Shown piece by piece: positions 44,814-54,226 of a DNA stretch of 64,000 nucleotides. Both the position numbers and the translations under genes were made by a program. Positions within the stretch are counted from its first letter, which is position 1, and each line of letters opens with the position of its first letter. This stretch comes from Clostridium akagii DSM 12554 (GTDB lineage: Bacteria; Bacillota; Clostridia; Clostridiales; Clostridiaceae): contig NZ_JMLK01000008.1 in NCBI RefSeq assembly GCF_000686725.1, positions 1 through 64,000 on the forward strand. The letters run 5' to 3'. A model generated the notes under the pieces. That model ran no database searches. It saw only the letters and a list, made by a program, of their open reading frames with translations, and was not told the origin of the DNA.

Positions 44814-45194
44814 TTATTTTTTTCTTTTAGATGCCCATTTTTTTTCTTCCATAAGATGTTCAAGTAAGCCATCAAAGGTCCATTCAATTGAAGTTTGTGT
44901 AACTACTGCAAAAATAGTATCGTTGCCAATTTTTTCTTTTAAAGTGACTAATGTTTTCTGTAGCTGTTCATCTTCTAAATTATTAAATAAAATCACCTTT
45001 TGGTCAGGTATTGTTTTCCCCAGTGTTGGTATCTCCAATCCTTGGATTATATCTCCTATTTTCATAGTAGCCATTGAATTATCAATAACTTTAAACTTCT
45101 CAAAATCATTATTTAATATAATTTCTCCTATTTTAACTATTTCCTCTTGATTAAAACCATATATTAAAATTAATTTATCATTATTAAGACCCAT
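44814..45194 (-). CDS. DUF3783-like protein
   Basis: A 126-residue soluble protein. LILIYGFNQEEIVKIGEIIL and the VTQTSIEWTFDGLLEHLMEE ending resemble clostridial DUF3783 proteins, whose function is unknown. A GGGGGTTGAG site precedes the ATG. It lies in tandem with the S24-like repressor, 26 bp apart, and probably shares its transcript. Confidence 0.7.
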   Translation of the reverse strand: MGLNNDKLILIYGFNQEEIVKIGEIILNNDFEKFKVIDNSMATMKIGDIIQGLEIPTLGKTIPDQKVILFNNLEDEQLQKTLVTLKEKIGNDTIFAVVTQTSIEWTFDGLLEHLMEEKKWASKRKK

Positions 45195-45254
45195 TTTTTC
45201 TCAACCCCCAGACACATTAAGTTACAAGTTTTAAGTTACAAACCTTCTTAATTA

Positions 45255-45305
45255 ATGGAAATGCAAAAAATATTCGTATTTCCAAATATTTTTTGCATTC
45301 CATTT
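45255..45305 (-). terminator. long hairpin after the cyclophilin gene
   Basis: AATGGAAATGCAAAAAATATT (45255-45275) pairs with AATATTTTTTGCATTCCATT (45286-45305), with one unpaired base. An alternative inner stem, GGAAAT/ATTTCC (45258-45263 and 45279-45284), overlaps it. Just beyond, around 45220, lies AAGTTACAAG, resembling the family-1 core. Confidence 0.65.
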
Positions 45306-45352
45306 TATTCATTTTTTCATGTTAGTAAAATCTTGATTAATTCTTAGTTATT

Positions 45353-45868
45353 TTAAACTGTTTCTGGTTCTCCAATATCTTCACCAAAGGTGTCCACTGT
45401 AACTTTTTCTATTACTACTGGTTCTAATGGTTTGTCATTACGATTTGCTTTTACTTCAACTATTTTTTTAGCAATGTCCAAACCTTCAATTAATTTTCCG
45501 AAAGCTGCATACTGTCCATCTAAATGTCCTGCATCTGATGTCATTAGAAAAAATTGACTTCCTGCAGAATCGTTATCCATAGACCTTGCCATGGATAAAA
45601 CTCCCTCAGTATGTTTTATTTCATTTTTGAATCCATTACTATTAAATTCTCCCTTTATTGCATATCCAGGACCGCCTGTTCCATTTCCATCAGGGCATCC
45701 TCCCTGTATCATAAATCCAGGTATAACTCTATGAAATGTCAATCCATCATAAAAACCTTTATTTATAAGACTTACAAAATTTTTCACCGTATTCGGTACC
45801 TCATCTTTGTATAATTCTGCTTTCATTATATCGCCATTTGCCATTTTAATCGTAACTATAGGTTTCAT
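45353..45868 (-). CDS. cyclophilin-type peptidylprolyl isomerase
   Basis: A 171-residue single-domain cyclophilin with GLTFHRVIPGFMIQGGCPDG (catalytic Arg), AGSQFFLMTSDAGHLDGQYA and FGKLIEGLDI. It has no signal peptide and is therefore cytoplasmic. The ATG at 45868 has GGAGGAG upstream; ten earlier codons are excluded. It isomerises Xaa-Pro bonds. It is flanked by hairpins on both sides and is likely monocistronic. Confidence 0.95.
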   Translation of the reverse strand: MKPIVTIKMANGDIMKAELYKDEVPNTVKNFVSLINKGFYDGLTFHRVIPGFMIQGGCPDGNGTGGPGYAIKGEFNSNGFKNEIKHTEGVLSMARSMDNDSAGSQFFLMTSDAGHLDGQYAAFGKLIEGLDIAKKIVEVKANRNDKPLEPVVIEKVTVDTFGEDIGEPETV

Positions 45869-45925
45869 ATTTATCTCCTCCATGTGTTTTTCTATCATTA
45901 TTATACACTAGAATAATATAAAAAA

Positions 45926-45962
45926 TAAGAAGTGCTTGTATATTTTATACTTACACTTCTTA
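45926..45962 (-). terminator. terminator after murI
   Basis: TAAGAAGTG and CACTTCTTA form a 9-bp stem with an inner TATA/TATA pairing, 23 bp after the murI stop. Confidence 0.75.
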
Positions 45963-45984
45963 CAATTCATTAAATTTTTTTCTT

Positions 45985-46758
45985 TTATAGCTCTATATTT
46001 AAAAGTTTACTACTTATATCAAGCATCTTATTTCCCTCAAGGGAATTATGTAATTCAACATAACCCATTTTCCCACTGCTATTTAATAGATGAATCAGTG
46101 TTAATTTCTTCTTAAGCTGCTTTGCAGTTCCTCTACTACCATCAATTATTGGAACATTTTTAGCTATAATCCCAATTTCTTTTTTAACAAATGGGTAATG
46201 TGTACATCCTAAAACTATTGCAGCAATACCATATTCAATATATGGTGATAGTTTTTCTTTTAAGTATGAGCTTATTTTCTCACCTGAAAAAATGCCATTT
46301 TCTATTAATTCTACAAGCCCAGGACATGGCATAGGCAATATTTCTGCTACATCTTCGTATTTTTTCATCAGATTATAAAATTTTTTTTCTGAAAGTGTCA
46401 TAGGTGTAGCCATTATTAATATTTTACCCTTTCTTCCTAATAAAACTGCTGGTTTTAAGGCTGGTTCTATACCAACTATGGGAATTTTATACCTTTTCCT
46501 CAGGTCAATGATTGCAGCACTAGTAGCTGTATTACATGCAACTACCAAAGCCTTAATTCCTCTGTCTATTAATTCATCTGTGACACTAAAACTGAGACTT
46601 TTAACTTCATTAACATCTTTTGTTCCATAGGGTGCATTTTTAGAATCGCCGTAATAAATAAAATTTTCATTGGGAAGTAATTTTATAGCTTCCTTAAGGA
46701 CACTTATTCCACCTACTCCAGAGTCAAAAACACCAATGGGTCTATTCTGTATTTCCAC
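45985..46758 (-). CDS. murI: glutamate racemase
   Basis: A 257-residue racemase with IGVFDSGVGGISVLKE and both catalytic cysteines, in VVACNTATS and VLGCTHYPF. It makes D-glutamate for peptidoglycan in the cytoplasm. The start is GTG with GAGGTGATATA immediately upstream. Single gene; the long upstream gap holds the divergent glnN promoter. Confidence 0.97.
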   Translation of the reverse strand: MEIQNRPIGVFDSGVGGISVLKEAIKLLPNENFIYYGDSKNAPYGTKDVNEVKSLSFSVTDELIDRGIKALVVACNTATSAAIIDLRKRYKIPIVGIEPALKPAVLLGRKGKILIMATPMTLSEKKFYNLMKKYEDVAEILPMPCPGLVELIENGIFSGEKISSYLKEKLSPYIEYGIAAIVLGCTHYPFVKKEIGIIAKNVPIIDGSRGTAKQLKKKLTLIHLLNSSGKMGYVELHNSLEGNKMLDISSKLLNIEL

Positions 46759-46969
46759 TATATCACCTCAAATATCATATATCAAAATAAGATTAACAAT
46801 TATAATTATAACATTTTAATTATAACCCACATGTTTATCTAAAAAAAGCATATAGTATAAATCCTTAAATAATATACTTTTTTAAATATGCACAGTTTCT
46901 TAAATATCTATTTATATTTGATAAAAGCACAATTTAATCAAACTTTAAATAGAAGTCTTGCAATTAATG
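46759..46969. other. AT-rich intergenic region between murI and glnN
   Basis: Contains the divergent promoters of murI and glnN. Apart from the promoter and palindrome listed separately I see no gene, RNA gene or terminator in it. Confidence 0.6.
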
Positions 46970-46998
46970 TTGTATATTATTAATAATTGTATTATAAT
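46970..46998 (+). promoter_or_regulatory. sigma-A promoter of glnN
   Basis: TTGTAT (46970-46975), a 17-bp spacer and a perfect TATAAT (46993-46998). Transcription from it would leave a leader of about 105 nt. Confidence 0.7.
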
Positions 46999-47066
46999 AA
47001 ACGAGAATAATATCACAATTAAATCTACATAGCTTAATGATATTAATAATATTAATTATATAAATA

Positions 47067-47081
47067 AGGTTAATTTAACCT
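47067..47081. promoter_or_regulatory. palindrome in the glnN leader
   Basis: AGGTTAATTTAACCT has perfect 7-bp arms around one base, about 20 nt before the ribosome site. It could be an operator for nitrogen control; it does not match the Bacillus GlnR box (TGTTA-N7-TAACA). Confidence 0.35.
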
Positions 47082-47111
47082 ATGCTTTTTATTACGAGAG
47101 GAGATATTTAA

Positions 47112-49199
47112 ATGGGAAATTTCATTGAAAATTATGGTACAAATTCATTTACGGATTCAGTTATGAAGGAGCGTCTTCCTAAGGCTACTTACAAATCTTT
47201 AAAAAAGACAATTGAAAAAGGTGTTATTCTTGATCTAGAGGTTGCAAATATAATTGCTTCTTCGTTAAAAGATTGGGCTGTGGAGAAAGGTGCTACTCAC
47301 TTTACTCATTGGTTCCAACCACTAACTGATACCACTGCTGAAAAACATGATGCGTTTGTTTCACCAACTTCAGATGGCAAAGCATTATTAGAGTTTTCAG
47401 GTAAGGAATTAACTAAAGGCGAACCAGATGCATCTTCATTCCCTTCTGGTGGTCTTCGTGCAACATGTAGTGCAAGAGGTTATACTGCTTGGGATGTAAC
47501 ATCACCTGCTTTTGTAAGAGATGGTACATTGTATATTCCTACAGCTTTCGTTTCTTATACAGGAGAAGCTCTTGATAAGAAGATACCTCTTCTTCGTTCA
47601 ATGGAAGTACTTTCTAAAGAAGCTGTACGTGTATTAAAAGTGCTAGGAAATACTACAACTAAAAAAGTTACAACAACAGTTGGACCTGAACAGGAATATT
47701 TTTTAATTGATAAAAAAGTCTATGATAAACGTCCTGATCTTGTTTATACTGGAAGAACACTATTTGGTGCAAAACCACCAAAGGGACAAGAATTAGATGA
47801 TCATTATTTTGGTTCATTAAAAGAAAGAGTTTCCTCTTACATGAAGGAATTAGATTCAGAATTATGGGCACTTGGAATTCCTGCTAAAACAAAACATAAT
47901 GAAGTTGCTCCTTCACAACATGAACTTGCTCCAATATATGGTACAACAAATGTAGCATCAGATAACAATCAAGTTACTATGGATGTTATGAAAAAAGTTG
48001 CTTTAAGACATGGTTTAGTTTGCTTACTTCATGAAAAACCTTTTGCAGGCGTAAATGGATCTGGTAAACACAACAACTGGTCAATGGGTACTGACGATGG
48101 AGAAAATCTTCTATCACCAGGTAAAACTCCAAACGAAAACACTCAATTTTTAGTATTTTTAACTGCTGTTATAAAAGCTGTTGATGAATATTCTGATTTG
48201 TTAAGAGTATCCGCTGCAAATGCTGGTAATGACCATCGTCTAGGTGCTAATGAAGCTCCTCCTGCAATTGTTTCTATATTCTTAGGAGATCAATTAGAAG
48301 ATATAATAGAACAACTTGAGAAAGGTACTGCTACTGATTCAAAATTTGCACCTGATTTAAATCTTGGAGTAGCTACACTTCCAGTACTTCATATAGATCC
48401 AACTGACAGAAATAGAACATCACCATTTGCATTCACAGGTAATAGATTTGAATTTAGAATGGTTCCTTCATCAGGTAATATTGCTGACTGTAACATTGCA
48501 TTAAATACAGTAGTTGCTGAGGTTCTTTCTGAAATAGCGGACAGACTTGAGAAAGCTACTGATGTTAAAGCTGAGATCCAAGCTATATTAACTGAAAATG
48601 TTAAAGATCATAAAAAAATCATATTCAACGGAAACGGATATTCAGATGAATGGGTAGCAGAAGCTGAAAAAAGAGGTCTTCCAAATATAAAGACTACTGT
48701 AGAAGCAGCAAAAGCATTAATATCTGATAAAAATGTAGCCGTATTTGAAAAATTTGGAGTTTTAAGTAAAGCTGAATTACATTCACGTTATGAGGTTACA
48801 CTTGAAAACTATTCAACAACAATTAGCATAGAAGCTGCTACAACACTTTTAATAGCAAAACGTCAAATTTTACCTGCTGTTATTAAATTTGAAACTAGCC
48901 TTGCTGGATCAATTGCTGCTGTAAAAGCCGCTGGAGTTACTACAAGTGTTCAAACTGAATTATTAACTGAAGTAGCAACGCTAGGTGCTTCATTAAAGAA
49001 TAATATAGGACTTCTTGAAGAATCAGTAGCAAAAGCAGAAAGTTTATCTGGAGATACTTATGCTATAGGTCACTTCTATAAATTTGATGTATTCGAAAAG
49101 ATGGGAAAAGTAAGAGAAGTTGCTGATGAACTTGAAACTATAGTTGATAGCGAGTTCTGGCCATTACCAACTTATGGTGAACTTTTATTCACAGTTTAA
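47112..49199 (+). CDS. glnN: type III glutamine synthetase
   Basis: A 695-residue GSIII. Recognisable parts are the ATP/Glu-binding [11 protein letters not shown] and [21 protein letters not shown], and [20 protein letters not shown] with the metal-binding residues. The length matches the GlnN class (about 700) and not the 440-residue type I. It makes glutamine from glutamate, ammonia and ATP. GAGGAGA precedes the ATG, and a strong terminator follows 12 bp after the stop. Codon use looks highly expressed. Confidence 0.97.
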   Translation: MGNFIENYGTNSFTDSVMKERLPKATYKSLKKTIEKGVILDLEVANIIASSLKDWAVEKGATHFTHWFQPLTDTTAEKHDAFVSPTSDGKALLEFSGKELTKGEPDASSFPSGGLRATCSARGYTAWDVTSPAFVRDGTLYIPTAFVSYTGEALDKKIPLLRSMEVLSKEAVRVLKVLGNTTTKKVTTTVGPEQEYFLIDKKVYDKRPDLVYTGRTLFGAKPPKGQELDDHYFGSLKERVSSYMKELDSELWALGIPAKTKHNEVAPSQHELAPIYGTTNVASDNNQVTMDVMKKVALRHGLVCLLHEKPFAGVNGSGKHNNWSMGTDDGENLLSPGKTPNENTQFLVFLTAVIKAVDEYSDLLRVSAANAGNDHRLGANEAPPAIVSIFLGDQLEDIIEQLEKGTATDSKFAPDLNLGVATLPVLHIDPTDRNRTSPFAFTGNRFEFRMVPSSGNIADCNIALNTVVAEVLSEIADRLEKATDVKAEIQAILTENVKDHKKIIFNGNGYSDEWVAEAEKRGLPNIKTTVEAAKALISDKNVAVFEKFGVLSKAELHSRYEVTLENYSTTISIEAATTLLIAKRQILPAVIKFETSLAGSIAAVKAAGVTTSVQTELLTEVATLGASLKNNIGLLEESVAKAESLSGDTYAIGHFYKFDVFEKMGKVREVADELETIVDSEFWPLPTYGELLFTV

Positions 49200-49211
49200 T
49201 ATAATATATAC

Positions 49212-49251
49212 AAAAGGGATTCATACTCTCCCCCGAGTATGAATCCCTTTT
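49212..49251 (+). terminator. glnN terminator
   Basis: AAAAGGGATTCATACTC and its complement form a 17-bp stem around a TCCCCC loop, followed by a T run. Confidence 0.95.
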
Positions 49252-49368
49252 TTAAATTTATCAAAAAACCATAGCACTATTTACAATATTAACACCACAT
49301 TTTGCAACCACTAAATTATGATTTTAGTGTATAATTATTAATAGAAAATGATTTGGAGGGATTCAATA

Positions 49369-50448
49369 ATGAACAGAAAATTAAAAGTAGGTCTCTTAGG
49401 TGCTACCGGTCTTGTTGGTCAAAGGTTTGTAACGCTTCTTAAAGATCATCCATATTTTGAAGTTACAGTGGTAGCTGCAAGTAAACGTTCTGCTGGAAAA
49501 ACTTATTTTAGTACGGTAAATGACAGATGGAAAATGAATATCCCTATGCCCGAATATATTAAAGATTTTGTTGTAAAAAACGTTTATGAAATAGATACAA
49601 TCTCCAAAGAAGTTGACTTTGTATTTTGTGCTGTAGACATGGATAAAACAGAGATTAAAAAAATAGAAGAAGCTTATGCAAAACATGAAGTTCCTGTTGT
49701 ATCTAATAATTCAGCTCATAGATTTACAGAAGATGTGCCTATGGTTATTCCAGAAATAAATCCTGAGCATCTTGAAATAATCCCTAAGCAAAGAGAAAGA
49801 TTAGGTACAAAAAAAGGCTTCATTATAGTTAAACCAAACTGCTCAATTCAGAGTTATGTTCCTGCTATAAGTGCTCTTTTAAAATTCCACCCTACTAAAA
49901 TTCTTGCCTGTACTTATCAAGCAATATCAGGAAGTGGAAAAACTTTTAAAGAAATGCCTGAGATACTTGATAATGTTATTCCTTTCATTCCTGGGGAGGA
50001 AGAGAAAAGCGAGGGTGAACCACTAAAAATTTGGGGTCATATTGAAGGTAATAAAATAGTTTGCACTAAAACTCCAATTATTACTTCGCAATGCATTAGA
50101 GTTCCAGTCTCTGATGGCCATCTTGCTGCAGTATTTGTTTCATTTGAGAAAAAACCTTCCAAAGAGGAAATACTCAATTGCTTTAAAACTTTTAAAGGAA
50201 AACCTCAACTTCTAGAACTTCCTACAGCACCAAGGCAGTTCATAACTTACTTTGAAGATGAGTTTAGACCTCAACCAAAACTTGACCGTGAAATGGAGAA
50301 AGGAATGGGCGTTGAAGTTGGACGTCTAAGAGAAGATTCTCTATTCGATTATAAATTTGTGTGTCTTTCTCACAATACACTTCGAGGCGCAGCAGGTGGT
50401 GCTCTACTAACTGCAGAATTGCTTTATAGAGAAGGATACTTGGACTAA
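49369..50448 (+). CDS. asd: aspartate-semialdehyde dehydrogenase, archaeal/fungal type
   Basis: A 359-residue dehydrogenase with VGLLGATGLVGQRFVTLL (NADP), catalytic Cys in IVKPNCSIQSYVPAISAL, and GVEVGRLREDSLFDYKFVCL with SHNTLRGAAGG. The C-terminal GRLR and HNT-RGAAGG patterns identify the archaeal/eukaryotic subfamily of Asd rather than the common bacterial one. It supplies aspartate semialdehyde for Lys, Thr and Met, and for dipicolinate in spores. The ATG at 49369 follows GGAGGG. No lysine riboswitch is visible upstream. Confidence 0.93.
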   Translation: MNRKLKVGLLGATGLVGQRFVTLLKDHPYFEVTVVAASKRSAGKTYFSTVNDRWKMNIPMPEYIKDFVVKNVYEIDTISKEVDFVFCAVDMDKTEIKKIEEAYAKHEVPVVSNNSAHRFTEDVPMVIPEINPEHLEIIPKQRERLGTKKGFIIVKPNCSIQSYVPAISALLKFHPTKILACTYQAISGSGKTFKEMPEILDNVIPFIPGEEEKSEGEPLKIWGHIEGNKIVCTKTPIITSQCIRVPVSDGHLAAVFVSFEKKPSKEEILNCFKTFKGKPQLLELPTAPRQFITYFEDEFRPQPKLDREMEKGMGVEVGRLREDSLFDYKFVCLSHNTLRGAAGGALLTAELLYREGYLD

Positions 50449-50495
50449 CCGAGTAGATGGTTCAAAGTAGTAGGAATCTGGTTACTATATTGATA

Positions 50496-50587
50496 GTGAC
50501 AAGTGATAATTTGATGAAGATTTTCGGCTGACGCCGAAGAATCAATGAGGGGTAATATGAGTAGATAAATCTACTCATATTACCCCT
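50496..50587 (+). repeat. family-1 intergenic repeat, copy D, with asd terminator
   Basis: GTGACAAGTGATAATTTGAT and GAAGATTTTC match copy C. A TTCGGC/GCCGAA mini-hairpin (50523-50538) follows, then an 18-bp stem (50548-50587, AGGGGTAATATGAGTAGA and complement) with a T-rich tail that ends the convergent asd and kinase transcripts. Confidence 0.65.
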
Positions 50588-50613
50588 TTATTTCTAATAA
50601 TTATATTTTGTTC

Positions 50614-51522
50614 CTATTTAGGCAACCTATATATTTTCCACTTGCAATAAATATATAGTTTACCCTGCTTTAGCTCTGCGTGAATCTTGCCACCCATTTT
50701 TTCCATAAGACTTTTTACTATGGTTAGACCAAGGCCTGTAGAATTGCTATTTGTTCTAGAAATATCTCCATTATAAAACCTATCAAAGATTGAATTCACA
50801 TCTTCTTCTCTAATATTTAATGCTGCATTGGATGTGTATAGTACTACATCATCGCCATTAGCCTCCAAATTGATGTTAGCCTTGCCTTCTGAATACTTTA
50901 TCATGTTTACTATTAAGTTTTCTATTACGCGCCTTATAGCCTCATCATTTGCCATAACAGCTACATTTTTATCTGGCATATTTATTTCAGGGACTATACC
51001 CTTGCTTGTAAAGTCTTCATAAAATGAAGTTAACATCTCGCAAAGAACATTATTTATGTCTACAATCTCATTTTGGAGTTTATACTCAGGTGACTCTATA
51101 ACTGAAAGTTCAAAAAAATCATTCAACAATCTATGAAGTGATTTTGATCTGTTAAGTGCAATATCCAAATATCTATCTTGCTCATCTTTAGTTAAATCAT
51201 TTTTTTTTATCATCTGTATATATCCAATGACTGAGGTGAGTGGAGTCCTTAAATCATGAGAAATATTTGCAATTGATTTCTTTATATCCTCTTCTATATT
51301 CTTTTGTCTGGCCTGTGCCTCTATATTCAAATCTATGTTTTTATTTATACTAACAGATAAGCTTTCAATATCTTTGTCAAAAAGACAAACTGATATCTTT
51401 TTATGAGAAATATCCTTGTTGTAATCATTTAACTCTCTTGTAATACTTTTTATTTCTCTTTTAAGTAAAAATATAATTGTAAAGTTAGCACAAATTATTA
51501 AAATTAACGGAATTAGGATTAT
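50614..51522 (-). CDS. sensor histidine kinase with apparent ATA start
   Basis: The kinase core has an H-box SIANISHDLRTPLTSVIGYI and an ATPase ending STGLGLTIVKSLMEKMGG. The frame stays open upstream of the first usual start (TTG at 51330) for 64 more codons. These encode a membrane helix (LIPLILIICANFTIIFLL) and the KREIKSITRELNDYN linker usual in clostridial kinases of this class. The upstream end is a stop, then ATA at 51522 with AAGGTG 6 nt before it. ATA, or the following ATC, would be the start; an ATG-to-ATA change is likely. With one helix and almost no outside loop it may sense through its ABC transporters. It ends the module. Confidence 0.75.
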   Translation of the reverse strand: MILIPLILIICANFTIIFLLKREIKSITRELNDYNKDISHKKISVCLFDKDIESLSVSINKNIDLNIEAQARQKNIEEDIKKSIANISHDLRTPLTSVIGYIQMIKKNDLTKDEQDRYLDIALNRSKSLHRLLNDFFELSVIESPEYKLQNEIVDINNVLCEMLTSFYEDFTSKGIVPEINMPDKNVAVMANDEAIRRVIENLIVNMIKYSEGKANINLEANGDDVVLYTSNAALNIREEDVNSIFDRFYNGDISRTNSNSTGLGLTIVKSLMEKMGGKIHAELKQGKLYIYCKWKIYRLPK

Positions 51523-51606
51523 TTAATTCACCTTCTTATATTAGGCATCATAAAAATAATAATAATTTCATATTATTATATATTTTCATGCTTCCTTACA
51601 TTTTTC

Positions 51607-52401
51607 TCACTTCACATCCTGATTTTTAAATATGAATATTCCAATTATACTTGTAATGATAATCCATATAATAGAAGTTAGCACTATATTATATACTGCT
51701 TGTCCATATAATGGCATACTACATATCTTCATCAATAAAAATGAAGGCAAGTAATCCCCGTAATTAATATGATTAGTCATTATTACAATTAAGGGTTCAC
51801 TAAACAATATAACTATCGCAGCTGCTGTTACTATAGCTTTACTTTTAACGATTATTGAAAAACACATATAAAGTGATGCCATAGCCGTAAATATAAACCA
51901 ACTTAATAAGATTGATTTAAACATTTGTGAAATTGTATTATAATTAAAAAATCCAGATGCTTTGCCAAAAACAGTCCCAGCTAAAGCTGAACCAAATAAC
52001 ATAAAAAAAGTTATAATTAATATTCCAAAAGATATAATCATTAATTTAGATATATATATTTTTATTCTGCTACTTCCAAGGGATATTGAATTTTTAAATG
52101 TTCCATAATTATATTCATTTAAAACAAAACTTGTCACGAAAAATACAACTAATATCTGAAGCACTGGACTAAATCCTTGGGCCGAATTAAAAATACCCAG
52201 TACAGTTGGTTTATTTATATCTTTAAATTTATTAATATTAAATCCATAAATATCATTAAGACTAATTATAGTTCCTGCCCCAGCTTTGGTGACCATTAAC
52301 ATTATGCATACTCCCATTAATAATCCAGTTATCACTAATATACTTCTGTATGTTTTATCGCACTTTAACTTATAAAACTCAGCTCTAATTAAGTTATACA
52401 T
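51607..52401 (-). CDS. ABC-2 permease of BcrB/lantibiotic-protection type
   Basis: A 264-residue membrane protein with six hydrophobic segments and an N-terminal amphipathic start MYNLIRAEFYKLKCDKTYRS. This is the usual opening of ABC-2 permeases in bacitracin and lantibiotic protection transporters, as is LNEYNYGTFKNSISLGSSR. Its ATG overlaps the ATPase stop (TAATG) and GGAGGTG lies upstream, so it is the partner of that ATPase. The substrate is unproven. Confidence 0.85.
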   Translation of the reverse strand: MYNLIRAEFYKLKCDKTYRSILVITGLLMGVCIMLMVTKAGAGTIISLNDIYGFNINKFKDINKPTVLGIFNSAQGFSPVLQILVVFFVTSFVLNEYNYGTFKNSISLGSSRIKIYISKLMIISFGILIITFFMLFGSALAGTVFGKASGFFNYNTISQMFKSILLSWFIFTAMASLYMCFSIIVKSKAIVTAAAIVILFSEPLIVIMTNHINYGDYLPSFLLMKICSMPLYGQAVYNIVLTSIIWIIITSIIGIFIFKNQDVK

Positions 52402-53321
52402 TATCTACTTGCACCTCCTATCAAATTCACGAAATAGTCTTCTAAACTATCCCCTGCTGATACAAGCTGCTCGATATTAACACCGTTACTAGTTAATATT
52501 TTAGATACTGTTTTTACATCATCTACATAATCGTAGAGTTTTATTGTGTTGTCCTGGAGCACTTTAAAATTTTGTGTGTTAAGCTGATTTTCCAAAATTA
52601 AAACTGCTTTATTTGTATCATCCACCTTAATATTTAAACTTATTTTACATTTTTCATCAAGTTCTTTTAATGTAAGTTCCTCCAAAAGTCTTCCCTTATG
52701 TATAATTCCAAAACATGTTGCCAGTTGATATAGTTCCCCTAGATTATGGCTTGAAATTAATATAGTCATATTTCTTTCTTTTCTTAACGTCTTTAATAAC
52801 TCTCTAATTTCTACAATAGCAACTGGATCTAATCCATTTATAGGTTCATCTAGTATTAATAATTCAGGATTACCTAGCAAGGCAATAGCCATTCCTAATT
52901 TTTGTTTCATGCCAAGTGAATAATTTTTCACTTTCTTATTTTCATACTCTTCGAGTCCTAGTAGATCTGATACTTCTTCTATACACTCTCTTCCTGGAAT
53001 TCCTCGTTGTAGCCTGTTAACTTCAAGATTTTCATAATACGTCATATTAGGGTAAAGTGCTGGCTGATCAATTAAAACCCCTATTCTTTTTCTTGCTGCA
53101 TCTTTCTTGGATTGCTCATGGTTATTGAACAATTGAATTTCTCCACTACTAGGAGCCGCAACACCTGTTATCATTCTTATAGTCGTAGTTTTTCCAGCTC
53201 CATTTTTCCCAATAAAGCCGTAGATTTCACCTACTTTAATATTAATACTTAAATTTTCCACAACAAAGGCATTACCAAACTTTTTACTTAAATTTATAGT
53301 TTTAATTGCAAACTCATTCAT
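52401..53321 (-). CDS. ABC transporter ATPase, BcrA-like
   Basis: A 306-residue ATPase with Walker A GFIGKNGAGKTTTIRM, signature NYSLGMKQKLGMAIAL, Walker B LLILDEPINGLDPVAI and a 70-residue C-terminal extension. BcrA and other antimicrobial-peptide efflux ATPases look like this. AAAGGGG precedes the ATG. It is the second ATPase of the module and is followed directly by its permease. Confidence 0.9.
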   Translation of the reverse strand: MNEFAIKTINLSKKFGNAFVVENLSINIKVGEIYGFIGKNGAGKTTTIRMITGVAAPSSGEIQLFNNHEQSKKDAARKRIGVLIDQPALYPNMTYYENLEVNRLQRGIPGRECIEEVSDLLGLEEYENKKVKNYSLGMKQKLGMAIALLGNPELLILDEPINGLDPVAIVEIRELLKTLRKERNMTILISSHNLGELYQLATCFGIIHKGRLLEELTLKELDEKCKISLNIKVDDTNKAVLILENQLNTQNFKVLQDNTIKLYDYVDDVKTVSKILTSNGVNIEQLVSAGDSLEDYFVNLIGGASR

Positions 53322-53412
53322 TAATTTTCCCCTTTCTCTTTAACCTATCTTCATTATAATCACTAAATAATAAGCAATTATAAAGAAAACCCTTAAGAAA
53401 GTCTTAATTTTC

Positions 53413-53427
53413 AACTTGTCACTTGTT
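53413..53427 (-). repeat. family-1 repeat core, copy G
   Basis: On the minus strand AACAAGTGACAAGTT, identical to the right end of copy A. It supplies the TGA stop codon of the SGNH hydrolase gene. Confidence 0.45.
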
Positions 53428-54213
53428 TTTCAAAGTTTCGCCTATTCTTCTAGCTATAGCCCTATACCCTTCACTATTTGGATGAAAGTTATCTATGGTT
53501 AAATACTTTTTCATATTGTACTTAAATAGATCATAGGTTGGTATATATACAGCGTTACTATCATCTGAAACAAGTTTTTGAGTTTCATAATTCCAATCAT
53601 CTAGTAACTCTAATTTATCTTGGGTTATGTCATCTCCAAATGGATTATACAACCCTATGAACACAATCATACATTTACTATTTTCACTTCGTATTTTTTT
53701 TAATACATTCCCTAAATTACTTAGGTAATGATTCTCTACAGTTTTTATCCCTGCCAGTGAAGATATATCATCTGAAGTTGCAAATTGTTTTATTTCATTT
53801 CCACCTATGGATATAAATATTAGGTTAGAGCTTTGAATTATAGGCGAAGTCTCTTTATTTCTAACAATTTGACTCAGTCCATCTGACACATCCCCATTAA
53901 CCGCAATATTATTAACATTAACAGTTTGTTTTGTATCTTTTTTATAACTATCCGCATAATAATCTGCAAAGCCTCTACCGGTTTCATCCCCAGTACCGTT
54001 TGCAATAGAATCACCCATGGATAAAATATTATATACATTATTTTTAGGTTTTCCCGTGGGTTTTATAGTTTCTTTCGTTGTTTTATCTTTCACAGCAGTT
54101 TTATCCATTGGTCTTGTGGTTATATAGATGGAAGTTATTATCCCAATGATAGCTGTTATTATAACTATAATCCCAACTATTGTTATGATTCTAAGCATTA
54201 ATTTTTTTATCAT
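53419..54213 (-). CDS. membrane-anchored SGNH/GDSL-family hydrolase
   Basis: A 264-residue protein with an N-terminal membrane anchor (about 8-32) and a Lys/Thr-rich linker, then an SGNH hydrolase: block I LSMGDSIANGTG (Ser), block II ANGD-like VNGDVSDG, block III ISIGGNEI (Asn) and block V TIDNFHPNSEGY (Asp, His). The active site faces outside. Such enzymes de-esterify lipids, peptidoglycan or other polymers. It sits 13 bp after the first permease, inside a transporter/two-component module, which is not a usual place for this family. AGGGGGGAG precedes the ATG. Confidence 0.88.
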   Translation of the reverse strand: MIKKLMLRIITIVGIIVIITAIIGIITSIYITTRPMDKTAVKDKTTKETIKPTGKPKNNVYNILSMGDSIANGTGDETGRGFADYYADSYKKDTKQTVNVNNIAVNGDVSDGLSQIVRNKETSPIIQSSNLIFISIGGNEIKQFATSDDISSLAGIKTVENHYLSNLGNVLKKIRSENSKCMIVFIGLYNPFGDDITQDKLELLDDWNYETQKLVSDDSNAVYIPTYDLFKYNMKKYLTIDNFHPNSEGYRAIARRIGETLKNK

Positions 54214-54226
54214 TTAGCTCCCCCCT

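Noticed and set aside
47000-47111. Glutamine or ANTAR-controlled riboswitch in the glnN leader
   Set aside because: The leader is short and AT-rich with one small palindrome; no tandem hexanucleotide-loop hairpins or terminator are seen.
49252-49368. Lysine riboswitch or T-box before asd
   Set aside because: The gap is only about 115 bp after the glnN terminator and shows no conserved riboswitch or T-box (TGGNACC-like) sequence.
50614-51330. Kinase as a soluble protein starting at TTG 51330
   Set aside because: The frame is open 64 codons further upstream and encodes a membrane helix and linker typical of this kinase class.
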